Below, piece after piece: positions 12,874 through 24,688 of a stretch of DNA of 64,000 bases (the stretch's first letter is position 1; every line of letters begins with the position of its first letter). The notes under the pieces were generated by a model. The model saw only the letters and a list, made by a program, of their open reading frames with translations. It did no database searches and was not told where the DNA came from. The position numbers were made by a program, and so were the translations under genes. The stretch spans positions 5,513,453 through 5,577,452 of the forward strand of contig NC_086370.1 in NCBI RefSeq assembly GCF_036324505.1, in the 5' to 3' direction. Source of the DNA: Eleginops maclovinus. Taxonomy: Eukaryota; Chordata; Actinopteri; Perciformes; Eleginopidae.

Positions 12874-13221
12874 ATGACCACCGGTGCCAGTGTTTTCTTA
12901 CCGAGCGAGTATACTTCTCATTTTAATTCAAGTGAAATTCGGCTTTATAGTACAAAATTAGAGAGATTAAATATAAGCGACCCATATAATTCACCCGGTG
13001 TGCTTTTCAAGAGCATAACCTCCTGCTCTGAAGACGATGTACCCGACTTGCGCTACGCAGACATCCACAGCTATCTTGTAAGCTTTCCATCAGTGTACTC
13101 AGGAGACTCCCTCAGAGCGTACAAAAGCTTGGAGGCTTACAAATGGTGTCAGTCCGGCTTCGTAAACAACATTCAACTGTGGAGTCTTACATCCAAAAAC
13201 TTCGGCATCATCACTGCAAGG
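12874..13221 (+). pseudogene. First exon of YqaJ-nuclease-associated protein of a transposon (remnant)
   Basis: Seen: ATG at 12874, an open frame of 116 codons, then the donor AAGG|GTAAGT at 13222. The C-terminal half reads DDVPDLRYADIHSYLV, then DSLRAYKSLEAYKW and a short FVNNIQLW segment. Known, from memory: fish ISL2EU-type YqaJ proteins begin with a similar D-I-x(2)-YL ... SL(R/K)AYKSLEAY block before a SWIM zinc finger and the YqaJ nuclease. Those later domains are absent here, so no nuclease can be made from this copy. No matching acceptor exon is seen downstream within the element. Confidence 0.6.
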
Positions 13222-13252
13222 GTAAGTATTAAATTATTCCAGTTTGATAGGC

Positions 13253-13340
13253 AGTGTCACGTTAGCATTGTTTGTTTATTAGCTTGGCTAGCTACGGAAG
13301 TGTCACGTTAGCATGTTTTTTAGCTTGGATAGCTACTGCA
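13253..13340 (+). repeat. Imperfect 45-bp tandem duplication inside the ISL2EU-like element
   Basis: 'agtgtcacgttagcat' followed by a 'tagcttgg(c/a)tagctac' block occurs twice in succession (13253-13298 and 13299-13340). It lies just after the splice donor of the left reading frame. Confidence 0.8.
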
Positions 13341-13777
13341 GTGCATCTGTAACTTGCTAGTTTGTATTTTTGATCGTACTCAACCAAAGTGGCTGGCGTT
13401 TTTTTTTTTTACTTTGTGCAGTTTAGCCTTCTGCCTTCTGTTAAAAACCTCCAGTCTCGTTTTATGTCTCCTCTTCTCTGGAGATGGAAGGTAATCGAAA
13501 ATTGAGGGGATAAAATCCGGACTCAACGGATTATCACTCTTTCTCCCTACAAAATAAGAAGGAATATTTCAACAAGGGTTTGTTTACCACTAGCTTGCTA
13601 CAAGCTAACTTGCTAACTGGCTAGGCTGCGCCAGAGCCACACTTGTTGAGTTAAAAAGGGACATCACAGTGTCCGTTAGCTATAATAACTGGGTGCTACT
13701 TCTTAAATTAAACTAATTAAATTTAATTAAACTGACCAGAAACTTTTTGTAGCATTGTACTGTATTCCTTCACCCAC

Positions 13778-13982
13778 CTGATATGAAGTGATCACTGCAT
13801 AAGCGAAAGCCAACGGCCGGGGGGTCCCATCTTTCAGTCTTTTTCTGAAGGCTCCTGGCTCTTTTAATCGCTCCAATCCACTTCTCCCTCCTCTCCGCGT
13901 CTTTAGGAATGCGATAATACGATACACCTTTCTTTTTCCCACGCCTATTTGTGCAACCTGGTGCACAGCAGTTATCCACCAT
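13778..13982 (-). pseudogene. First exon of THAP-domain transposase (remnant)
   Basis: Seen: ATG at 13982-13980, 68 codons plus one base, then the donor ATCAG|GTGGGTG. It reads MVDNCCAPGCTNRRGKKKG, then SYYRIPKDAERREKWI and, near the end, WDPPAVGFRLCSDHF. Known: the THAP zinc finger is C-x(2-4)-C-x(35-50)-C-x2-H with invariant W, P and an HF pair. All are visible (CxxxC, the W of EKW, the W/P of WDPP, CSDHF). The C-terminal AVPTIF-type box and the DDE catalytic domain would lie in later exons and are missing. Called a pseudogene because only the DNA-binding exon remains. It could also be a THAP9/P-element-type head. Confidence 0.75.
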
Positions 13983-14055
13983 CCTTGACAGTCTGCCAGT
14001 GCCTGTCAATTTACTGCCGCGATGACTGCCAAAATGGCTGCCCCTGTCGTATCTC

Positions 14056-14065
14056 GTCACGTGAC
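14056..14065. promoter_or_regulatory. GTCACGTGAC palindrome, right end of the ISL2EU-like element
   Basis: Exact copy of the left-end palindrome, 73 bp before the THAP ATG on the minus strand. It is also followed, in that orientation, by CCATTTTGGCAGTC. Confidence 0.5.
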
Positions 14066-14109
14066 CAGCATATATGACATCATCTGCAGGAGCTCTATAC
14101 CATTTTCTG

Positions 14110-15690
14110 TCAGCATAACATATTTCCAGCATTAGTAGCTGCCTTTCTCTGCACATGTTTTTAATAATTATAAATAAACAATCAAAGCACTCCAGGCTCC
14201 CAGGCTGTATCCACATGTGAAGACTTCCCATGAATAATTAGTTTTCTCTCCCAGTAGAACATCTCTGAGTTTTGTATTAACATTTACAGTATTTCCAGAG
14301 ACTCCCTTTAAGACCGCCATTAGATTAGGTTTGATTAATGCTCCAGTCTGACATATTTGTTGATCATTGAGCATAACATACTCATGACCTGATGATCATG
14401 ACATGTAAATACGGTAATCCTTTTAAAGCAGGCTCCGTGTCGATTAAAGGAGCACATACCCTCAGATCAAATATTATAAGAAAAATATATTTCATTTTGA
14501 AAGGTCGAATCCCTGCTCCACCTGGTGGATCGATAAACCATTGCAAAACATTGCGACATAGAGGTGTTACAGAGTCAGACAAATATAGGGATGGGTATCG
14601 TTAAAAACCATTTAAAGAACAAACATTTGGGATCTGTATTTAGCCAACGCCCCAAAACATAATCTATTCATCATCCAGCAGTTTTTGTCCACTGTTGATT
14701 TTCCCTGCTATGCTAGCTATTGGCTACCGAAGAGTCTAAAAAACCCAGACTCCACTGTAGTGACCACTGTAAATATATGACAATAACCTAGAAAAGGGTT
14801 CAATGTTTCAAATGCCTTCCATCACACGAGCTGCGTGTTCCTCACAAACCGTAATGTATGATGCAGATAACATAGCAGCACCCTTTGTCCAGCAGCTTAT
14901 CTGTATTTTTGTACTGAGCGATCAGATAGGTACCAATTTAGTAAATGTTTTTGATTCCTATACATGTATTCACCACATCACCAAGGCAGTTTTCCTTACA
15001 GCGAAGGATCTGGGAAGAATCAATCATGGATCTGCCAGGGCCCCATCAAAAAGAGTGGGGAAATGACAGGTGATCCATCCGTAGGTGTCATGTGGAAGGT
15101 GTTGAGTGATGACTGTTCCCCTCAGCTCTTTTATCTTGGTTTTACATTCGTTTCACAGCCAGCCAATATAATGTTTAGGTTCATTTTCTGCTCTTCCACA
15201 TAGTTTCCAATCAAAACAAGCAGCTGTTTTCAGTGAAAAAGCTCGAAAAAACCCAGTGAACACTACCTGCCCGGCAGCAAATGGCAGACGAAGAAAGTTA
15301 GCAGCCAGCTGCTGAACATTTAAAAAGCCAGAAATCTCCCTCAGGATTGGTAAGAAACCATATTTAGAGCCGGAAGGAATGTGAATATTATTTTGTATGA
15401 ATGGCATAATGTTGATGTATTGGTTATTGTCTTGTTTATAGTCTCCCCATTTGGTATTAATAAAAATGAATCCCATCCAAGGAAATAACATTTATTTGGT
15501 ACAGCTGCAATGTTTTGCTGCCGGTCATGTTTGTAATTTCAAACAGAAAAGCAGACGGGCAAAAAAATAATGATTTGTGATCAAATAAATAATAAAAAAG
15601 GCTGTCAGTGCAATAAAGAGGAAATGGATTTGTCTTTATATTTGTTGATTTCAAGACATCCAATGAATCCCTCATTCTATTTATGATGCG
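14110..15690. other. Intron 2 interior, no gene recognised
   Basis: AT-rich sequence. 'cctgctccacctggtggatc' near 14513 and 'agggatgggtatcg' near 14587 recall common fish repeat ends, but I cannot delimit an element. No exon or RNA gene seen. Confidence 0.4.
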
Positions 15691-15895
15691 TCTTCACATC
15701 TTTTTTCTTCTGGCGCCAACATTGCATTTATTGGGGAAACAGAGTTGAGAAGGGGACACAGAGGGGATGACGCATGTAAATAGTCCCAGGTTTGGGTTCG
15801 AATCCAACCAGGGTCCTCCAGCAGGGAATGAGCCCGTGAAGATGGTCTCGCTCTACCAAATGAGCTACACAGCGCTTCTTCGATGTGTAAAACCC
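15690..15895 (-). repeat. tRNA-derived SINE (minus strand)
   Basis: Seen on the minus strand: an A-box-like TAGCTCATTTGGTAGAGC at about 15857-15874, then a B-box-like GGATTCGAACCC about 50 nt later. A tail follows containing CATGCGTCATCCCCTCTGTG and an AATAAATGCA stretch. Known: this layout is that of a Pol III tRNA-derived SINE with a fish-type body. The head is not a functional tRNA because the acceptor stem cannot be closed. Confidence 0.65.
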
Positions 15896-16283
15896 AGCAG
15901 ATAACCGCGAGATGAAGACATGACTCTGGTTTCACAGTGCCCTTGAAACATTCCCATGGCACCACCCTCCTCTCCACAATGAAAAGTTCACCACTGACTT
16001 TTAACAAGCTCTGACTGGAACAGTTTTTCTCTCTTCGTCAGAACAGCTTCAACGTTCCCATCTCCATGGAGCCCCCGCCCCCCCCAGGGAAACTTCATAT
16101 TCATGTAAATGCTTCTATTTCTGACTCTTAAAGCAAACACGTGAGCAGAAAAAACAGGAAAGAGAAAGGAGGTTTAAATCATGCTGTACAGGAAACAGGG
16201 TCACTGGGGGCTCAACTGGCAACCGTGCGTAAACGTGAGCAAGAGAAAGTAAATGTATCTGTGTATGGGGGCCTGTATGTCTG

Positions 16284-16389
<106 letters not shown>

Positions 16390-16796
16390 ACTTCCCAGCC
16401 TAAGGTTACATGGTAATGCTGGCATTTGATCAGACAGGCAGCAAACGTGGGCAGCAAGATATCAGATTACGACCTGCGCTGACCGGGGACTCGTATTATA
16501 CAGCGTAGTAAAATCACCTGTTGATGATAAAGTATGATATGTGCTCGATATATTTTTTATGTTATGATCACTACTGCTTCCATGGCTGTAATGCCTTATA
16601 TTTTACCGTCCCAAAGTAGGGAAATTCATACAGCGTGTCCTTCTCTGTTGTCCATAAGGTTTAGATGGCCACATATCATGTCGAAATAAATACTGATTTG
16701 GTGATATGCAGGTCACAAGAACTGTGGAGTAGAGTTAAATAGGCTGAATTGGCTTTAAAGGCTATTTGTAGATGTCTACTTAACATAAATGTGGTG

Positions 16797-17157
16797 AAGG
16801 GGCCCCATTCTGCTCATTTTCAGGACCATATTAGTATTTTGTACCTCTACTGAGACATGTTTCCATGCTTTTATGTTCAAAAAGCTCTTTATTTTACTCA
16901 TACTCCCCAGTCTGCTCTGATTGGTCAACTGCTTAGAACTGTATCTAAAATGGCCGGCCCCTTAGCCTATCATGTACAATGTGTAGGAGCGCTAGCTAAT
17001 AGAAGCTAAAGTGTTAGTTGTCATGAAGTATACCAAGGAGTCCAATGGTTGTGTGGTGGAGTAAAGTCCCACTGGAGGGAACTTTGAGATTTTAGCCTTT
17101 GCAGACCATTTACATGCATAAAAACTTACATAACACACGGCAGGAAAAGGAAAAGCC
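16797..17157 (+). repeat. Dispersed family A copy 4
   Basis: Begins 'gaaggggccccattctgctc' and runs through the 'atgtgtaggagcgctagcta' and 'ttttagcctttgcagaccat' blocks to 'caggaaaaggaaaagcc'. The middle 'gcctgtgctgcag' segment is deleted. Confidence 0.83.
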
Positions 17158-17798
17158 TTCTTTACACAGCCCTATGTTGATCAGCCTCTGTAACAAAACA
17201 GAGTTGCAATCGTTTGAAGGATACAGCGATATCGCAGCACGGTGTTCTTTCACATCCTTGCATTAATGATGTAAGACCTTGGTTGAAGGACAGTTTTTCA
17301 AACTGTCAGAGATTAACATTTAAGTCTACTTTAGCTCAATGTATTAGGGGGATATTCTTCTGAGACAGCTAAAATGTATCCACTCCAGTGTGTACGTTTT
17401 ATCCACAGAGGCACACTCTCACTTCAGCTGTTTTAATAAAATATCAGTGGTTAATGCACTGCGAGAGCGTTTGAGCCCTCTTCAGCTGTGCCTCCCCCCC
17501 TGCTGCTCAAAGCACAGGCGATTGCTCACCAATGAGCGTGTGTGTGACGAACACAGAGAGGCACCCTGTACAAAACGAGTGGATTTGCAGATGTGTGAAG
17601 AGAGGCAGGGAGATGATACAACAACTGTGTAGTGGATGTGAGAATAATTTAGTGCAAGAACACTTACACACTATAGTGTTGTAGCGTGGCCGGTAAACAG
17701 GACATGGCTGTTTCAGTAACCATGGTTTTAATGAGTCATCTCTGAACTCAGAGCCTTCAAAGACAGGTCCTTTGCACCAGATGCATGACTCGATATCT

Positions 17799-18560
17799 TA
17801 AAGGTCCCTTATTATGCAAAATGCACTTTTTTATGTCTTTTCTACATAAATATGTGTCCCTGGTGTGTAAGGAGACTCACAAAGTATCAGAAAATACAAC
17901 CCTCTCTCTTTTCCTCCTTACCCACAAAACGGGGGTACAAACGAGCTGATCAAGATTTGCTGCCGCTATGACGTCATAACTGAAATGTGGGCTGGCTTTA
18001 CACTGAACTCCTGGCAACGTCCCGCCCACGTGACACGTCCCAATTTATCGTCTGCATTATACACTGGCGAGCTGAATCCCCTCCGCAGCACCTCTGTGTG
18101 TCTGTGTGTTCAGCAGGATGTCTGCAGGAGGGACTTAGAGTTGATAATACATATAATGTCTCTGTTCTAGTGGTAAACACTGAGAAGTGTTTCAGAAATA
18201 ATGCTTGATGTGGTTTGGAACATAATATGGGGTTTAATCACGGCAGAGTTTAGCTGAGAGTCTCTGTTAGAAACTTCTCTCTTCAGACAGAGAGATCATG
18301 TGTGGTGCTCCAAAGGGGCGTGGCCAGCTTGGCCTGAAGTTTTACTCAATCTATTCTGGCAGACTCTGCAGCAAAGAGTGGTGCGGTGATGTATTTCTGT
18401 AGCCCGACCCGGAATTTATCATCACAAGGGCTCCCTCTGATTAAAGCAATGGGATTTTTGCTTTTGGAATATTGCATAAAACAAAGCTCTTTGGCAACCT
18501 ATGATACTTAACACATTTTCTTCAGCAGGTTGTCCACTTATTAACATCACTTTTATAATA
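17799..18560 (+). repeat. Dispersed family B element
   Basis: Begins 'aaaggtcccttattatgcaa', a start common to fish non-autonomous DNA elements. It has a GC-richer interior with 'gacgtcataac', 'cccgcccacgtgac' and 'aaaggggcgtggccagc'. The right boundary is uncertain. No coding domain. Not the same family as A. Confidence 0.5.
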
Positions 18561-18639
18561 GTTAAAGAGTAAATGCAATTGCCAGAAATAAAAAGCAGAC
18601 TTAGGCTATAAACATAGTATGTCACGGTTGAATGGCTGT

Positions 18640-18960
18640 GCCTCACCACTGAGGCTAAAGGAGGCTGGTGTTTGCCGTGTGTGGGTTAAGTAGTCTCATT
18701 TAGTCACTTGTTAACAACCGCCGTTTTTATGACACATAGAAGCTTCCTTTATTTACCAGTGGGGTATTTACTGGTGTATTTTATGTCGTAGAACAAAATG
18801 TGTTCGTGTTAACCCCAGACCTTATTTCAGGCATCTAACCAAAAACACATTTAAGAAACAATGACTTTGAAACAAGGGAACCAAAAGTAATAAAATGCTA
18901 AGTCATTTCCAGGTTTAAGGTCTTTTCTTGTTGTTGGCACTAATGTTTAGGGTTCCCCTT
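18640..18960 (-). repeat. Dispersed family D copy (minus)
   Basis: Shares 'gtttttatgacacatagaag', 'accttatttcaggcat' (here 'gaccttatttcaggcatcta') and 'taaccaaaaac' blocks with the copy at 58.6-59.0 kb, in the same orientation. Confidence 0.7.
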
Positions 18961-19995
18961 TCCTTTGGATTTCATTGGAAACTCAATTCAGCATTTCTGA
19001 TCTCAGGAACGGGCTTCGTTGCTACCACCACAGTATCCATGTTAATTGTAATGGAAGGGTGACTGTGTGTGGAAATTCACACAGAAAGTTTAACCAGGAA
19101 AAAGCTTACAACACTCAAGACAGTTTTACTAATAAACTGCCTTAACAGCAGCCACATTTAGAGTTGGATTCTGATAGGTTGTTCCATGTTGGGTCTGGTA
19201 CCAAGCTCAAATACCCTCTGACAACTACCTCTACAGCTAGAATGGTCTTATTGCACAAGTGTGACGAGCTACATCATTTTTTGTCATTATTTCACACAAA
19301 AGTTGCTAGCTATGCAGGAAGTAAACTCAATGAACCCTGCCATCAATGAGAACATCACTAAGCCTATTTGGGTAAAAAACAGGATATCGGATGTATTGTA
19401 CTAAGACTGCACAATCAATAAGAAATGTATAGGAATATGGACTAGTGCAATATCCAAATCGCAGCTTATGCGATATTTGGTAAAGGCAAAATATCTGAAA
19501 ATATGGGAATAAAGTATTGTGGTGCTGCAGCGAAATCCCGGTCATCAAGCGTTCGAAAGATTTCCTTGATTGGTACATACTGTCTGTAAAAAAATCCCCC
19601 TATGACCATGTTAACATATTTGTTAATAATTGTTAATGGAACGCCAAAGTCAGAAATGCATTTATTCAACAATATATAGAATATGCATAAACATGAAAAA
19701 TGTGAGTCCCTTTTTCTTGTGTTCTATCGACCCTCAGCCTCTTTTGTGTTTCCAATGGCCTCTCTGAACTCCCAGCATCTGCTTTCTGTCACACAACCCT
19801 CTGCCTCTCTCTTGATGCTCTGCACAACAGTTAATACCATGACATCATCTCAATCCTCCTCGGACCAACAGGGAGATTACATGTGCACTCTTTAGCATGT
19901 GCCCCCTTTGACATGGAATACACTATCCTCTTAAACCATTATCGTCTGTACAGCTTCATAAAGCCCGGCCCTGCTCCACACATGCGGATGACAGC

Positions 19996-20005
19996 ACGCA
20001 CACGC

Positions 20006-20053
<48 letters not shown>

Positions 20054-20059
20054 ATACAC

Positions 20060-20131
<72 letters not shown>
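19996..20131. repeat. (CA)n compound microsatellite
   Basis: CA tract with CG interruptions at the left end and CATACACATACACAA near 20047-20061. It is followed 83 bp later by a TG tract. Confidence 0.97.
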
Positions 20132-20133
<2 letters not shown>

Positions 20134-20214
20134 GTCCGTTTTATTGTTTGGACTGACATGATCTTCAAATCTCATCTCTGCTGCAAATCATGACATCACC
20201 CTGTAGACCTAACA

Positions 20215-20236
20215 TGTGTGTGTGTGTTTGTGTGTT

Positions 20237-20313
<77 letters not shown>
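20215..20313. repeat. (TG)n compound microsatellite
   Basis: TG tract with TTTG interruptions at the left. It is complementary to the CA tract that ends at 20131. Confidence 0.97.
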
Positions 20314-20316
<3 letters not shown>

Positions 20317-20399
20317 CTGGCTGATCTCTAAGCTTTATCAGCAGCGTTTTCCCCACTATGCTTCTCTTTGCTGATGTATAATTTCAACTTTTGATACAT

Positions 20400-21680
20400 G
20401 CGAACACAAGATCAGATGTGCATATCCAGTGAAAATCAGTAAAAAATAGCCTTACGTAAATGGATTGTAAGGGCAACTGAATCATTGCTATCAAGTGTAG
20501 CAAGTATAGATATACAGGTTATACACATTTATGTGTGTATCTGTGTTTGGTCGGGATATAATCTTTAATTCTGACCTGGAACAGGTGATATCTACACCAC
20601 TGCAACAGCATCATGATAGATAAAACTGGGCATAAATAAATCATTTTAGTTGGTGCAGAAAATAAACCATGTTGTAGAGGAGAGGAGCGAGTTGTTGTGA
20701 CATAGAACCAAACAATCTTTTATGTGAAATGTATCAGAAATCTTTACAAGAATCCCCCAAAAATGTTTACTTCCTGTCACTGCGTCTCTAGCCTCTGTGT
20801 TCTGTTGTATGTGGCAAGTGAAAGTAGGTCACTATGGGTTGTGCAAATAATATCTGTTGTCACAGGCAAAGATGGAGCTATTGTGACACTCATTGAGAAA
20901 GTTGGTGAAAACATGTGTCTGAGGTCCTCGTTTTCCTATTATTTAAAATAATATATCGTTATTTCCCAAGATTATTCGCCAAGACAGACTACCTTAGGCC
21001 CCGGTAAAACAAGAAAATGACATAGCGAGGTTCATTTGCAAGTCGTTGCTAGACAGGTTGTTCTGAAAGCTTGGTGAATATTCATGACTCTGCTAGCAAG
21101 ATTTACAAAAACTTAATCAGATGACCTCCCTAGAGCAGGTTTGATATTGCTTGTCAGTGTAATTTTGGCAAAGTTCGCCATTCATACTAAAATGCCTTTG
21201 TTTTAAATGCTAAAAAAAAAAGCAAACTACTATCCTTGTCATATCGGTGGGATATTACTTAAGCATGTGTGTGCTACTGATAAAAAAGGCACCTTCTACA
21301 GACCTCATTGACATTACCCTGCTAGAGGTCTAACCTTAAAACCCTGTTATTACACTGCAGATATAGCTGGATGAACAGCAGAAGCAGCATTTGTTTGTGA
21401 TAAAATTGCAGTTTATGGACATACACTTCTTTTAAACTAAATGTGAATAAAACATGCAGACATTCACAAGTGGCTTGAACAGACATGTATTCCTGTTACT
21501 TAACCAAACCTTTACCTTTACATGTGTACAGATCAGAAAATGTCACGTGGCACCTGATTAATAAAGTGTTTGATGTAGTTTCACTGTCAGTAGGATTGAA
21601 ATTGAGTTTCATCAGTATCAAAGTTTCCTGATTCAAACTCTAAGACGGCTCAGGAGGGAATAGGCATCTACAAATAAGAG
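20400..21680. other. Intron 2 interior, no recognised feature
   Basis: AT-rich; no exon, RNA or repeat family recognised. Confidence 0.4.
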
Positions 21681-21689
21681 GGTCAGTGG

Positions 21690-21975
21690 CGAAATGTTCA
21701 TAGTGACATCATTGGGAAAGAGACGTCGGTAAATCAGCTTATTTTTTAAAGCTAAATAATCTGACCAGTACGATCATTTGTATAGCCCTTATTTAAGGGA
21801 AACTCAAAGGATGAGCATGCTTGAAGGGTCCATGTCCCTTGTACTTTTGAATCTACAGTCATTCCATTTTGGATTTATGTACCACTGAGCAACTCTCATG
21901 GGAATGAAAAGGCCCCGCCACCAACACTGTATCCAGTTCTTTTTATACACCCATGAGTTCCACCCTTAGCCCTTG
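21690..21975 (+). repeat. Dispersed family C copy 2
   Basis: Diverged relative of 4600-4975, sharing 'ttgggaaagagacg' and 'accactgagcaact' blocks in the same order and orientation. Confidence 0.55.
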
Positions 21976-22562
21976 TCAACAAATGTAAGTTGCTTTTGAA
22001 GAAATCTGTAATGCAATTTAATATCGCACAGCAAATCTCCATAACCAAAACATCTCTAATATATTCTGTAGCACAGTGTCAACGTCCCTCTCCCCCTGAA
22101 CCCTCTGACTCGGGTCTGTTAGCTACGGTTCCTTCGTTTCCACTGGGAAAGTTTGGAAATGTTAACATCCCCCGTGGAGCTTAGGAATGCAGAGCGGCAC
22201 GCCGGGGCACGAGAGACAGCCAAGCACCACTACAAGGCCTTTGGTATGCCAACAGCTGGCACTGTGCACTGTTACTGGCTATCAACTGAGATGCAGATTG
22301 AAAAAAAAGTGCAGGTATGAGACACCAATGCACAGGAAGAGAGATGTGCAGTAATGGAATATGCATCAGACATGGTGTGTGTTCTCTTCTATTTTTGCAA
22401 AACATAAACCCCTGCACACATAGAGACAAAATCCACTGGCAGGTCACACAGTTCACTGGTTGCCATGGCAGCAAAGGGAGGAGGGTCTATTCCCATCAGC
22501 AAAAGATTTGAAGATTTGCCTGAGCTGCAGAATACTCCTAAATAGTGTACCTCCATTACCCA

Positions 22563-22695
<133 letters not shown>

Positions 22696-23294
22696 CAGCT
22701 GCAGGTTGTACAGCAGCGCCATGTTACCATCCTATCCTCTGTGGGGTCTACAAGGACATGTTTTACGTATGTAGTGAATTCCTGTGGTTAAAGGGGGAAT
22801 TCACTCTGTTTCAGAGTCTGCTATAAATAATTTGGTATAATTACAGTGGTATGCGACCCCATTTCAACTTTGTCTGACTAATTAGACCTCCTCTTAGTTT
22901 GAATTTGGATAATACTTTGGAGAGTATTTTACCAAAATCCAAACCGTAGATCCTAAAAAAAAAGATTGCATTCAGATGATAGCTTCACATTCTATCAACA
23001 TATGTGGCATGCACAAACAAATAAAGACCAGTTATTGCATATGTAAAATGTGCAAACCAACTGCCCAGATGTTTACATTATTCTCCAATTTCTGAGTATT
23101 GGATGTGATTGCACTGGACTCAACCATTGCCAAAAATGCATTGAATCTCTTCAGAGTGCAATGGCAGACTGTGAGGCAGATGGTTAAAATCATTAACCTT
23201 GGATAGAATAATTAGTATGATGCCTAGGGACGTTAAAGGACAGTTAGGAAGAAAACTGTGACATGCCAAGTTAGAAGATGGGAACGCTCTAGAT

Positions 23295-23350
23295 CATGGT
23301 AGCCAAATGGTTACAGCGCCTGCCTTATAATACTGTTCAATTAAATCAAA
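23295..23350 (+). repeat. Possible degenerate tRNA-derived SINE head
   Basis: 'TGGTAGCCAAATGGTTACAG' followed by 'cgcctgcctta' resembles an A-box and anticodon arm of a tRNA-derived SINE. No convincing B box follows. Confidence 0.3.
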
Positions 23351-23807
23351 AATCCTGCAGTGAAAACATGCCCAAAAAGTCATCCCTCTGAGGAATATAT
23401 CTAGGGTCACTAATAGCTGATCAAAGTCACGGTTGACAAACAGCTAGTCAGTAATTTCCTTAGAGGTTGATTAACCTTATGTAGCCACGCCCTTTTTAAC
23501 ATTTCCTGTTCAAATGCATGTGTTAGTTCTTTGGGTTGTAAAGAATCAATTACTTTTGGATCATTCACAGCTACACTGCAGCAATGGGATGGAATAACAG
23601 TACTCCATCCATCCTCTGCAAGTGGCAGGATTTGAAAATGGCCCAAAATCTCTAGCGAGGACATACTGTGATTTATAACTCTGTAATGTCTTTTGTTGTA
23701 GATGGCTCCACTATTAAGAACCTTTAAAGTACCCTAGCATAGCACCCTGTTGGACTCCAGACTAAAGAACATGTTGACTGTTTATAATTACTGTCACTGC
23801 CAGAAAG

Positions 23808-24064
23808 ATGTCAAGTCAAGTCAAAATTCAAGACCCTCAAGTCCCATGTCAAAACCAAAAAGTGCCATATGAATTAGCAATTGAAGAACACCAAGTCTTA
23901 AGCCAAGACTAACAATGGTTAAGTCAAGTCCAAATGCAAGACCATCAAGTCCAAAGTCATGTCCCAATTTATGACCAACAAGTTCCAAGTCAAGTTTGGT
24001 GTCAACACCAACAAGTCCAAAGTCAAGTCCCAATTCAACAACAACTCCAAAGTCAAGTCCCAAT
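23808..24064. repeat. Degenerate AAGTC-type tandem repeat
   Basis: Repeated 'aagtcaagtcc', 'caagtccaaagtcaagtccc' and 'caagaccctcaagt' units over about 255 bp. It is a diverged minisatellite without a fixed period. The long open frames it produces are an artefact. Confidence 0.85.
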
Positions 24065-24559
24065 TAATTGTTTTTAAAAAGTACACAGACCCAACACATT
24101 ATAAATTCAGTTCATGACTCGATTCACGGCACTACATTGCTAGTCATTTGGGTATAAATGTATTATGCAGTATTTCACAACCATCTCATCTTCCTGTGAT
24201 TTTCCTTGCACTTCAAATGAACCCAAAGATGTCTAGATACAGTGTAAGATATTAAATAGTTTCCCTGCCTCTGCTGTTAATTCAAATCCCTAGAAAAGAA
24301 CGTGCTGACAGGACTCTCAGTGAAAGCTACGGGCACCATGAGGATGAAGAGCAACTAGGTCGGATGGTATAAGAAGGTAAGCATGAACTGTGCAGACTAC
24401 AGCACATACACACATTCACAGCTACACATAAGTAGTCACTTAATGTTTCCCCGACACTGTCACACCTTTCATGCTGTATGGCCTGGATCAGATAAAGGTG
24501 AAGCAGAGAGAGAAGCACCACACCTGGTACTGTGATAATCCATGCAAGCAGAACACAGC

Positions 24560-24562
<3 letters not shown>

Positions 24563-24613
<51 letters not shown>

Positions 24614-24624
24614 CATACCTCCCA

Positions 24625-24676
<52 letters not shown>

Positions 24677-24688
24677 CATACCTCCCAG
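24563..24688. repeat. Exact 63-bp duplication of (AC)24 plus 15-bp linker
   Basis: 24563-24625 and 24626-24688 are each 48 bp of AC followed by taacatacctcccag. Both AC tracts have the same length, and the linkers are identical. Confidence 0.96.

Larger units (their letters stand above)
12819..14096. mobile_element. Internally deleted THAP/YqaJ-type DNA transposon (ISL2EU-like)
   Basis: Seen: inverted ends AGAGCTCCTGC(G/A)G at 12819 and 14096, each flanked outside by AT (12817-12818 and 14097-14098), consistent with a 2-bp AT target duplication. Just inside, both ends carry GTCACGTGAC and then CCATTTTGGCAGTC in inverted orientation. A reading frame starts behind each end and points inward. 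The left one (plus) resembles the N-terminus of fish YqaJ-nuclease proteins. The right one (minus) is a THAP zinc finger. Both stop at splice donors, with no downstream exons before the middle. Known: ISL2EU elements encode a THAP/DDE transposase plus a YqaJ exonuclease and duplicate AT. Inference: this is a non-autonomous 1.28-kb derivative that lost the later exons. A P-element- or Kolobok-related element with THAP is the alternative. Confidence 0.68.

Noticed and set aside
15795..15875. Possible tRNA gene
   Set aside because: A and B boxes are present, but the acceptor stem does not close and a SINE body follows; called a SINE.
23821..24063. Open frame of 80 codons rich in Gly, Leu and Asp
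   Set aside because: Produced by the degenerate AAGTC tandem repeat.
24563..24688. CRISPR-like repeat-spacer layout
   Set aside because: It is two microsatellite blocks with a short linker in a vertebrate intron; no array.
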